Positions 1 through 6,048 of a DNA stretch of 8,673 nt are shown here, piece by piece. The position numbers and the translations under genes are program-made. Source of the DNA: Candidatus Hydrogenedentota bacterium (GTDB taxonomy: Bacteria; Hydrogenedentota; Hydrogenedentia; Hydrogenedentales; CAITNO01); assembly GCA_903822375.1 (NCBI GenBank), contig CAIJOU010000658.1, positions 1 to 8,673 on the forward strand, in the 5' to 3' direction. The notes under the pieces were generated by a model that saw only the letters and a program-made list of their open reading frames with translations, was not told where the DNA came from and did not search any database. How positions within the stretch are numbered: position 1 is the stretch's first letter; every line of letters starts with the position of its first letter.

Positions 1-581
1 GATTCCATGGCGAGCACCGTGCTGCCGGTGATGGCTCCGTAACTGGCACCCACAAGATAGATGCGCGCCGGGTCAATGTCCGGGCGGCTCGCCAGATAGC
101 CAATCAAGCGCCGTGTTTCGTTGATGGTTTTGGCCGGACGCTGCTGAAAGGCGCGCAGGCTCTCCAGGCCCGAGGTTCCCTTGGGCAGTTTGCGTTCGCC
201 CTGCATGAACTGGTCCATGCTGGCCATTGCGAAGCCCGTCTGGTTGAACGGGGCGGTGATTTCTTTCAGGAAGCCCTTGCTTTGGCCGATGCCGTGCAGG
301 AAAATGACCGCCGGCACGGGTTTGGCGTGTTTGAGCGGCATGCTGAGCAGCGTTGGAACCTTCTCGCCCTTGTATCCGTCGAAGGTGAACTTGGTGATCT
401 CGTAGCCCAGTGCGGGGTTGTCGGCGTTCACCGCCTCCGTTTCGAGCACCTGCACGTTGTAGGGGGCCTTGGGGTCGTAATTATCGAAGTACTTCCGGTC
501 CGCGTAGACCTTGGCCAGCATGGCGATCACGAACAGCCCCAGCAGCAGACCGCCCGCTATCTTGAGTGCCTTCTTGAACAT
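1..581 (-). CDS. Membrane-anchored alpha/beta hydrolase, N-terminal part (cut by the window edge)
   Basis: Reading the minus strand from the ATG at 581 gives 193 open codons that leave the window at base 1, so the C-terminus (acid and histidine of the triad) is not visible. Residues 8-23 form a hydrophobic stretch after a KKALK start, which suggests an N-terminal signal anchor with the catalytic domain outside the cytoplasm. A beta-strand ending in VIFLHGIG (92-99) gives the HG oxyanion-hole motif. GASYG (178-182) is the nucleophile elbow, with Ser180 the likely nucleophile. Together these are typical of the alpha/beta hydrolase superfamily (acetyl-xylan esterase, dienelactone hydrolase or prolyl oligopeptidase-like). 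The substrate cannot be told. A GGAG sequence (complement of 592-595) lies 10 nt before the ATG and supports this start. The gene is divergent from ftsH and transcribed separately. The family call is solid and the specific function unknown. Confidence 0.85.
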   Translation of the reverse strand, partial: MFKKALKIAGGLLLGLFVIAMLAKVYADRKYFDNYDPKAPYNVQVLETEAVNADNPALGYEITKFTFDGYKGEKVPTLLSMPLKHAKPVPAVIFLHGIGQSKGFLKEITAPFNQTGFAMASMDQFMQGERKLPKGTSGLESLRAFQQRPAKTINETRRLIGYLASRPDIDPARIYLVGASYGAITGSTVLAME

Positions 582-607
582 TAGATTACATCTCCAAATG
601 AATTGGG

Positions 608-692
608 GTTATACCGGGCCGGGACGCCGCCGGGAAACGTTGTTCGCCCCCGGTGCGCCGCATGATAAACGGACCAGCCCTGTCGGCGTCAA
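608..692 (-). promoter_or_regulatory. Candidate promoters for the hydrolase gene (weak)
   Basis: Two sigma70-like candidates can be read on the minus strand. The first is TTGACG (692-687) and TATCAT (667-662) with a 19-nt spacer, longer than ideal. The second is a TATAAC -10-like hexamer (613-608) that would start transcription about 20 nt before the ATG but lacks a good -35. Neither is strong and the choice between them is open. Confidence 0.3.
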
Positions 693-722
693 GTTTCAGC
701 GGGGCCGGTGCCCACAGGACCG

Positions 723-742
723 AAAAAACCCGATGATTCGGG
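723..742 (-). terminator. Terminator-like hairpin on the minus strand in the divergent region
   Basis: On the minus strand CCCGA, a 4-nt ATCA loop and TCGGG are followed directly by six T residues (complement of 723-728). This is the form of a short Rho-independent terminator. The stem has only 5 bp, which limits confidence. No gene on the minus strand ends here, so it would act on antisense transcription leaving the ftsH 5' region, or it would insulate the hydrolase promoter just beyond it. Confidence 0.4.
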
Positions 743-753
743 ACTTTCCGGGA

Positions 754-782
754 TTGTACGGGGTCTGCCCGTATGTTATGAT
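754..782 (+). promoter_or_regulatory. Candidate sigma70-type promoter for the ftsH operon
   Basis: TTGTAC (754-759) and TATGAT (777-782) are separated by exactly 17 nt. The -10 matches the consensus at five of six positions and the -35 at three. Transcription would begin near 789, giving a leader of about 55 nt before the ftsH ATG at 844. It is the only promoter-like element I see with room to drive the four-gene operon, because the downstream gaps are 34 nt or less. Confidence 0.45.
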
Positions 783-843
783 TAACCAAAGGTGAGATTG
801 TCCCATTAACGCCCGCAAACAAAGGCCAGCTAACACCAGTTAT

Positions 844-2817
844 ATGAACAGTTTACTCAAAGGCGCATCGCTCTGGATAGTCCTGCTTATCATTGTGATC
901 CTTGCTCTGCTTAATTTCACTAAGCTCCAACCGGAGAAGAAGGTGCTGGGCGAGCCGGATTTTGTGGCCCAACTTGCGGCGAATAATGTCGATTCGGTCG
1001 TGGTCAAGGAGGTGGGCAACAACCTCCTGCAGATACACGCCAAGTTCAAGGACAAGGCCAAGGCGGACGGCCGCGAGTCGATGGATTTCAAGACGGACAA
1101 GTTCAAGGACGAGTGGAAGCAGGAGCTTGAAACCAACAAGGCTCCGTGGCGCTATGACGTGGACAATGCCCTGTGGACAGGACTGCTGTTCAATGTTCTG
1201 CCGCTGGTTCTGATATTTGGCCTGTTCTGGTTCTTCATGTTCCGCCAGATGCAGGGCGGCAGCAACAAGGCCATGTCTTTCGGCAAGAGCCGGGCGCGGC
1301 TGGCCAACCAGGGGGACAAGACTGTTACATTCAATGATGTGGCCGGCGTGGACGAGGCGAAAGAGGAACTGCAGGAGATCATCGAGTTCCTGAAAGACCC
1401 CAAACGCTTCACCCATCTGGGCGGCAAGATACCCCGCGGCGTATTGCTGGTGGGCGCGCCGGGATCGGGCAAGACCCTGCTTGCGCGGGCTGTCGCCGGC
1501 GAGGCAAACGTGCCCTTCTTCAGCATCAGCGGCTCCGACTTTGTGGAAATGTTTGTCGGTGTCGGCGCAAGCCGCGTGCGCGACCTGTTCCAGCAGGGCC
1601 ACAAGCATGCGCCCTGCATCATCTTCATCGATGAAATCGACGCGGTGGGCCGCCAGCGCGGCGCCGGTCTGGGCGGCGGCCACGACGAGCGTGAACAGAC
1701 GCTGAACCAGTTGCTCGTCGAGATGGACGGCTTTAACACCAATGACGGCGTCATCCTGATGGCCGCGACCAACCGGCCCGACGTGCTCGACCAGGCGCTG
1801 CTGCGCCCGGGCCGTTTTGACCGCCAGATCGTCGTGCCCAATCCGGACATCAAGGGCCGCAAGGCGATTCTGAACATCCATGTGAGCAACCAGAAGGTTC
1901 CGCTCGCGCCCGACGTCGACCTCGGCGTGCTGGCGCGCGGCACGCCCGGATTCTCGGGCGCCGACCTCGCCAACATGGTCAATGAAGCGGCCCTGCTCGC
2001 GGCGCGCCGCGCCCAGGAACGGGTCAACATGATTGACTTCGAGGACGCCAAGGACCGCGTGCTCATGGGTCCGGCCCGGCGCAGCCTCGTCATGAGCGAC
2101 AAGGACAAGCTGTGCACCGCGTACCATGAGGCGGGCCACACGCTCGTCGCGCGGCTGCTGGTGAGCGCCGATCCGGTGCACAAGGTCACGATCATTCCGC
2201 GCGGCCGCGCGCTGGGCATCACCAGTTCGCTGCCCGAGGAGGACCGCTACAGCATTTCGCGGTCCTACTGCCTGGCAAGCATACGCATGATTATGGGCGG
2301 CCGGGCGGCCGAGGAACTGGTGTTTGACGAGTTCAACAGCGGCGCGATGAGCGACCTCAAGCACGCCACGCGCCTGGCGCACAAGATGGTTTGCGAATGG
2401 GGCATGAGCAGCCTCGGCCCGATCACCTTCGGCGGCGACGACGAGGTGTTCTTGGGCCGCGATTTCGCGCGCATGCGCGACTTCAGCGAAGAGACCTCGT
2501 CCGCCGTGGACCGCGAGATACACAGCATTTGCGAGGAGGCCTACCGCGAAGCCCGTGACCTGCTCCGGGCGCAGATGCCGGTGCTCAAGGCGCTCGCGGA
2601 TGCGCTTGTCGAGCGGGAAACGCTCGACGCCACCGAGATCGATGCGATTATCAAAGAGGTCGGCGGGCCGAATCTTCTTCCCGAGCGCAACCACGACGAC
2701 GGGCACGGCGATGCCGTAACGGCGGACGAAGAACTGCCGCCCCCCGTTCCCGAGCGCGCTCCCGAACGCGACGCCGACAACGCCGTTTCTGGAAACGCGG
2801 TGCCGGAAACGGCCTGA
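844..2817 (+). CDS. ftsH: ATP-dependent zinc metalloprotease FtsH
   Basis: FtsH is a membrane-bound hexameric AAA+ protease that extracts and degrades misfolded membrane proteins and short-lived regulators. The 657-residue product has the full family layout. There is a first membrane helix at about 10-24, an extracytoplasmic domain to about 108, and a second helix at about 112-132. The AAA module has Walker A GAPGSGKT (204-211), pore loop MFVGVG (236-241), Walker B IIFIDEID (259-266) and a second region of homology with the arginine finger in RPGRFDR (321-327). The zinc site HEAGH is at 428-432 and Asp504 is the probable third ligand. The tail after about 612 is acidic and proline-rich. The ATG at 844 is the only sensible start: no ATG, GTG or TTG lies between it and the in-frame stop at 793, and a later start would lose the first helix. 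No Shine-Dalgarno sequence precedes it. It is first in an operon with folP, glmM and pdxJ. Confidence 0.97.
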   Translation: MNSLLKGASLWIVLLIIVILALLNFTKLQPEKKVLGEPDFVAQLAANNVDSVVVKEVGNNLLQIHAKFKDKAKADGRESMDFKTDKFKDEWKQELETNKAPWRYDVDNALWTGLLFNVLPLVLIFGLFWFFMFRQMQGGSNKAMSFGKSRARLANQGDKTVTFNDVAGVDEAKEELQEIIEFLKDPKRFTHLGGKIPRGVLLVGAPGSGKTLLARAVAGEANVPFFSISGSDFVEMFVGVGASRVRDLFQQGHKHAPCIIFIDEIDAVGRQRGAGLGGGHDEREQTLNQLLVEMDGFNTNDGVILMAATNRPDVLDQALLRPGRFDRQIVVPNPDIKGRKAILNIHVSNQKVPLAPDVDLGVLARGTPGFSGADLANMVNEAALLAARRAQERVNMIDFEDAKDRVLMGPARRSLVMSDKDKLCTAYHEAGHTLVARLLVSADPVHKVTIIPRGRALGITSSLPEEDRYSISRSYCLASIRMIMGGRAAEELVFDEFNSGAMSDLKHATRLAHKMVCEWGMSSLGPITFGGDDEVFLGRDFARMRDFSEETSSAVDREIHSICEEAYREARDLLRAQMPVLKALADALVERETLDATEIDAIIKEVGGPNLLPERNHDDGHGDAVTADEELPPPVPERAPERDADNAVSGNAVPETA

Positions 2818-2836
2818 CGCGATCCGTTGGCGTGTG

Positions 2837-2842
2837 AAGGAG
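2837..2842 (+). promoter_or_regulatory. Ribosome binding site that fixes the folP start
   Basis: AAGGAG is placed 9 nt before the ATG at 2852. Because it lies inside the reading frame opened by the GTG at 2834, it argues against that longer start and for a protein six residues shorter. Confidence 0.8.
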
Positions 2843-2851
2843 CCTTTTTTC

Positions 2852-3691
2852 ATGATGTCCCTGTGCGTGCCGCCCTTCCCGCGCAAGACGCTCGTCATGG
2901 GCATCGTGAATGTCACCCCTGATTCCTTCTTCGACGGCGGGCGGTTGACCGGCACGGCCACCGTGCGGGATTATGCCGCCGAACAGGTGCGCGACGGCGC
3001 CGACATTCTTGACGTGGGCGGCGAATCGACGCGGCCCGGCGCCGAGCAGGTATCCCAGGAAGAGGAACTGCGCCGCGTGCTTCCCGCGGTGGAGGCGCTT
3101 GTCCCGCTGGAGATTCCCATTTCGGTCGACACCCGGCATGCCGAAACGGCCCGCCGTGCGCTGGCGCTGGGAGCGGTGATGGTGAACGATATCACCGCGC
3201 TGCAGGGCGATCCTGAAATGGCCGGCCTGATTGCCGCGACCGGCTGTCCCTGCGTGCTCATGCACATGCAGGGCGAGCCCAAGACCATGCAGCAGGCACC
3301 CCGTTATGACGACGTGGTGGACGATATCCGCGCCTTCTTTGACGAGAGACTGCGCTTTGCCGCGAATGAGGGCATCCGGGAGGAGCAGATCTGGCTGGAC
3401 CCCGGATTCGGGTTTGGCAAAACGGTGGACCAGAATCTGCTGCTGCTGCGCCGGTTCCAGGAGTTTCACAGTTTCGGGCGCCCCCTGCTGCTAGGCGTTT
3501 CCAACAAATCCACCCTGGGCGCGGTGCTTGACGCGGACGTGAACGACCGCACCGAGGGCACGGCGGCGGCGGTGGCCTTTGCCGCGGCCCGGGGCGTACA
3601 CTGTGTCCGAGTGCACGATGTTAGAACCATGACGCGGGTGGTGCGCATGTGCGACGCCATCACGCGCGGAAGGGCACGCAACGATGGCTGA
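2852..3691 (+). CDS. folP: Dihydropteroate synthase FolP
   Basis: FolP condenses 6-hydroxymethyl-7,8-dihydropterin pyrophosphate with p-aminobenzoate to give dihydropteroate in folate synthesis. It is cytoplasmic and the target of sulfonamides. The 279-residue product is a TIM barrel with the expected signatures: NVTPDSF (20-26), DVGGESTRPGAE (54-65), SVDT (91-94), VND (111-113), DPGFGFGKT (183-191), VSNKS (216-220, usually xSRKS) and RVHDV (253-257). Pterin and phosphate ligands Asn20, Asp93, Asn112, Asp183, Lys219, Arg253 and His255 are all in place. The reading frame is open back to a GTG at 2834, but AAGGAG (2837-2842) lies 9 nt before the ATG at 2852. That site could not serve the GTG, so the ATG is preferred; a second ATG follows at 2855. 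The gene lies 34 nt after ftsH and overlaps glmM by 8 nt. Confidence 0.96.
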   Translation: MMSLCVPPFPRKTLVMGIVNVTPDSFFDGGRLTGTATVRDYAAEQVRDGADILDVGGESTRPGAEQVSQEEELRRVLPAVEALVPLEIPISVDTRHAETARRALALGAVMVNDITALQGDPEMAGLIAATGCPCVLMHMQGEPKTMQQAPRYDDVVDDIRAFFDERLRFAANEGIREEQIWLDPGFGFGKTVDQNLLLLRRFQEFHSFGRPLLLGVSNKSTLGAVLDADVNDRTEGTAAAVAFAAARGVHCVRVHDVRTMTRVVRMCDAITRGRARNDG

Positions 3692-5036
3692 ACGGCTGTT
3701 CGGCACAGACGGCATCCGCGGACTTGCCAATGTGCATCCCATGACCGCGGAGATGGCGCTTCAGGTGGGCCGTGTTGCGGGCCATTTCTTCCAGAAGGAA
3801 GACCGCCAGCACACCATTCTGATCGGCAAGGACACGCGCCGCTCCTGCTACATGCTGGAGAACGCGCTGACGGCCGGCCTGTGCTCCGTCGGCGTGCGCG
3901 TGCTGCTCACCGGCCCGCTGCCCACGCCGGGCGTCTCCTACATTATGCGCAGTCTGCGCTGTGACGGCGCCATCATGATTTCGGCGTCGCACAACGGCTA
4001 TGCCGACAACGGGATCAAACTCTTCGGCGCCGACGGCTACAAGATTCCCGACGCGGTCGAGGACGAGATCGCGCGCATCATCAGCACCGGCGAAATCGAC
4101 GCCCTGCGCCCCACCGGCGAGAAGATCGGCACGGCCCGGCGCATTGACGACGCGGTCGGGCGCTATATCGAGTTCACGAAGGCCTCTTTTCCCAAGGGGA
4201 TGCGCCTGGACGGGCTGCGCATCGTTGTGGACTGCGCCAACGGCGCCTCCTACAAGGTCGGTCCCAACACGCTGTCCGAATTGGGCGCCGAGGTTATCGC
4301 CATCGGCGACCGTCCCGACGGGCTCAACATCAACACCGGTTTCGGGTCGGTGCACCCTGAAGAAATGCGCGCCACCGTCATTCGCGAGAAGGCCGATGTG
4401 GGCATCGCGTTCGACGGCGACGGCGACCGCATCGCCATGGCGGACGAGAACGGACGGTTGCTGGACGGGAATGCGATCCTGTGCGTGCTCGGTCTGGACA
4501 TGATTGAGCGCGGCCTGTTGCCCAACAACACCCTGGCCACCACGATTATGGCGAACGGCGGGCTTGACCGCGCCCTGGCCGGTGCCGGGGGCCGGGTCGT
4601 TCGTTCCAATGTGGGCGACCGCAGCGTGGTGGAAGCCATGCTCAGGGAGGGGCTTATACTGGGCGGCGAACCGTCGGGCCATATTGTCCTGCTGGAGCAC
4701 AACACCACCGGCGATGCCATGATCGCCGCGCTTCAGGCGCTTGCCACCGTGATTCGCAAGGACCAGCCGCTCTCGTCGCTGGCCCACGTATACCATGAAA
4801 TGCCGGAATGCCACTGCAAGGTGCCCCTCGCCAAAGGGAAGCGTCCCGCCGACGCGGCGGTGGAGGCGCTTGTCGCCGAGGCCGAGGCGCAGCTTGAGGG
4901 CCGCGGCCGGGTTGTCATCCGGCGTTCAGGCACCGAACCGGTCATGCGGATCATGGTTCAACACGAGGAATTGCGCAAGGCCGAACAGTTGGCCGCCGCG
5001 CTCGCCGCGCGCGTCGCCGAGATTGCCGGCGCATAA
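3684..5036 (+). CDS. glmM: Phosphoglucosamine mutase GlmM
   Basis: GlmM interconverts glucosamine-6-phosphate and glucosamine-1-phosphate, the step before GlmU in UDP-GlcNAc synthesis for peptidoglycan and LPS. The 450-residue length is normal. The four-domain alpha-D-phosphohexomutase pattern is complete: FGTDGIRG (6-13), the phosphoserine loop ISASHN (99-104) with catalytic Ser102, the Mg loop DGDGDR (244-249) with Asp244, Asp246 and Asp248, the sugar loop GGEPSGH (327-333) and the phosphate loop RRSGTEP (413-419). DGDGDR and ISASHN favour GlmM over phosphomannomutase or phosphoglucomutase. Two small departures are Gly105, where Pro usually follows SHN, and Pro330, where Gln is usual in GEQSGH. 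Activity should need phosphorylation of Ser102. GGAAGGG (3668-3674) lies 9 nt before the ATG. The ATG sits inside the end of folP, which suggests translational coupling. Confidence 0.96.
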   Translation: MAERLFGTDGIRGLANVHPMTAEMALQVGRVAGHFFQKEDRQHTILIGKDTRRSCYMLENALTAGLCSVGVRVLLTGPLPTPGVSYIMRSLRCDGAIMISASHNGYADNGIKLFGADGYKIPDAVEDEIARIISTGEIDALRPTGEKIGTARRIDDAVGRYIEFTKASFPKGMRLDGLRIVVDCANGASYKVGPNTLSELGAEVIAIGDRPDGLNINTGFGSVHPEEMRATVIREKADVGIAFDGDGDRIAMADENGRLLDGNAILCVLGLDMIERGLLPNNTLATTIMANGGLDRALAGAGGRVVRSNVGDRSVVEAMLREGLILGGEPSGHIVLLEHNTTGDAMIAALQALATVIRKDQPLSSLAHVYHEMPECHCKVPLAKGKRPADAAVEALVAEAEAQLEGRGRVVIRRSGTEPVMRIMVQHEELRKAEQLAAALAARVAEIAGA

Positions 5037-5057
5037 CATTACAGGAGGCGCCCAGCC

Positions 5058-5828
5058 ATGAGTCCTTCAAATCCTCTCGCGCTCAGGATGATTGAACTTG
5101 GGGTGAACATCGACCATGTCGCCACGCTGCGCGAGGCGCGCAAAGGCGCCAACCCTGATGTGGTCGCCGCCGCCAAAGTCTGCGAGGCCGCCGGTGCCCA
5201 CCAGATTACGGTGCATCTTCGCGCCGACCGGCGCCACATCCAGGACCACGACGTCGAGGCGCTCCACCAGGTGCTTCAGGTCCGGCTTAACCTCGAAATG
5301 GGCGTCACCCCCGAAATCATCGACATTGCCCACCGGCTCAAACCGCACACGGTCTGCCTCGTGCCCGAAAACCGGCAGGAGGTGACCACCGAGGGCGGGC
5401 TCGATGTAGCCGGACAGCGCGCCGCACTGTTTGACGTCACCGCAGGCATGCATGCCCACGGTATTCACGTCAGCATGTTCATCGACCCCGACTCCCACCA
5501 GGTCGAGGCCAGCGCGGCCGTCGGCGCGGACTATGTCGAGTTCCACACGGGCGCCTACGCCAACGCAAAAGGCCAGGCGGCGGTTGCCCACGAACTGGAC
5601 CGGCTGCACCAGTGCGCCCTGCTCGTCGGCCAGACCCCCATGCGCTGCAACGCCGGCCACGGCCTCACCGTGCGCAATCTCTGGCCCGTGGCGGTGCTGC
5701 CCGGCCTCAACGAAGTCAACATCGGCCACGACATCATCGCCCGCGCCCTTTTCATCGGCCTCGACAAGGCGGTGAAGGAAATCCAGGACGTGCTCTTCGA
5801 GGCGGCCAAGTTCAGGGCGGGGGTATAA
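5058..5828 (+). CDS. pdxJ: Pyridoxine 5'-phosphate synthase PdxJ
   Basis: PdxJ closes the B6 ring by joining 3-amino-2-oxopropyl phosphate and 1-deoxy-D-xylulose 5-phosphate to give pyridoxine 5'-phosphate in the DXP-dependent pathway. The 256-residue product is a TIM barrel with LGVNIDHVATLREAR (14-28), HLRADRRHI (53-61), NLEMGVT (78-84, Glu80 probably catalytic), LVPENRQEVTTEGGLDVAG (101-119), EFHTGAYA (161-168), NAGHGL (198-203, His201 probably catalytic) and NIGHDIIARA (221-230). In E. coli the second motif reads HLREDRRHI; the Glu-to-Ala change here is at a position that also varies in other family members. AGGAGG (5043-5048) lies 9 nt before the ATG. It follows glmM by 21 nt and appears to be the last gene of the operon. 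Confidence 0.96.
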   Translation: MSPSNPLALRMIELGVNIDHVATLREARKGANPDVVAAAKVCEAAGAHQITVHLRADRRHIQDHDVEALHQVLQVRLNLEMGVTPEIIDIAHRLKPHTVCLVPENRQEVTTEGGLDVAGQRAALFDVTAGMHAHGIHVSMFIDPDSHQVEASAAVGADYVEFHTGAYANAKGQAAVAHELDRLHQCALLVGQTPMRCNAGHGLTVRNLWPVAVLPGLNEVNIGHDIIARALFIGLDKAVKEIQDVLFEAAKFRAGV

Positions 5829-5979
5829 AGCCGTCGGGCTGCCCAGTCGCTCCTCCTTTAAACCTGCCCCAAGACGGTGCCGCGTTGCAAACGTGGTATC
5901 TGCAGTCGATCACAACGCCGCCCATTCTCCAATCTTACGCCGTGTAAAGCATTGCGCTACAATAGTTAAGGACGAGTTG

Positions 5980-6008
5980 TTGAAATTACTCAATGTATTG
6001 AGTAAAAT
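5980..6008 (+). promoter_or_regulatory. Promoter of the DUF4143 ATPase gene
   Basis: TTGAAA (5980-5985) and TAAAAT (6003-6008) are separated by exactly 17 nt, and each matches the sigma70 consensus at five of six positions. The start site would fall near 6015, leaving a leader of about 34 nt with a good ribosome binding site. The spacer and part of the -10 are occupied by the first palindrome described in the next entry. The stretch from 5829 to 5979 between pdxJ and this promoter has no gene and no convincing terminator. A further -10-like TACAAT (5958-5963) lacks a good -35. Confidence 0.6.
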
Positions 6009-6027
6009 TACTCAATATACTGAGTAA
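5986..6027. promoter_or_regulatory. Tandem palindromic operator-like pair upstream of the ATPase gene
   Basis: The first unit (5986-6005) is a perfect inverted repeat with 9-bp arms, TTACTCAAT and ATTGAGTAA, around a central GT. The second (6008-6027) has 7-bp arms, TTACTCA and TGAGTAA, with one mismatched pair inside. As direct repeats the two 20-bp units differ at only two positions, and their centres are 22 bp apart, about two helical turns. Unit one covers the promoter spacer and half the -10. Unit two begins on the last base of the -10 and covers the predicted start site. This arrangement is typical of sites for a dimeric repressor bound twice to one face of the DNA. The binding protein is not identified. 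Confidence 0.7.
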
Positions 6028-6048
6028 AGTGAAAGAAGGAGATTGGCC

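Noticed and set aside
586..822. A 78-codon minus-strand frame in the hydrolase-ftsH gap.
   Set aside because: No motif, no ribosome site and it runs through the ftsH promoter and the terminator-like hairpin.
2834..2851. GTG start for folP giving six more residues.
   Set aside because: The strong AAGGAG site lies inside those codons and is correctly spaced only for the ATG at 2852.
853..2961. A 702-codon open frame antisense to ftsH and the start of folP.
   Set aside because: It is a by-product of GC-rich codon use opposite a certain gene. Its translation is His-, Arg- and Val-rich with no recognisable motif and no ribosome site.
3660..4814. A 384-codon minus-strand frame opposite glmM, with similar long frames opposite pdxJ and the oxidoreductase.
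   Set aside because: Each mirrors the codon phase of a well-supported plus-strand gene and has no family resemblance.
5829..5840. AGCC-GTCG-GGCT hairpin just after the pdxJ stop as a terminator.
   Set aside because: Only 4 bp of stem and no T-run afterwards; too weak to call.
5986..6027. The tandem palindromes as a CRISPR array, attachment site or insertion-sequence end.
   Set aside because: There are no spacers between units, no further copies, no integrase or transposase nearby and no target-site duplication; the promoter overlap fits an operator better.
6043..6048. TTG start for the DUF4143 ATPase two codons upstream.
   Set aside because: It would leave a single nucleotide between AAGGAG and the start; the ATG at 6049 has a 7-nt spacing.
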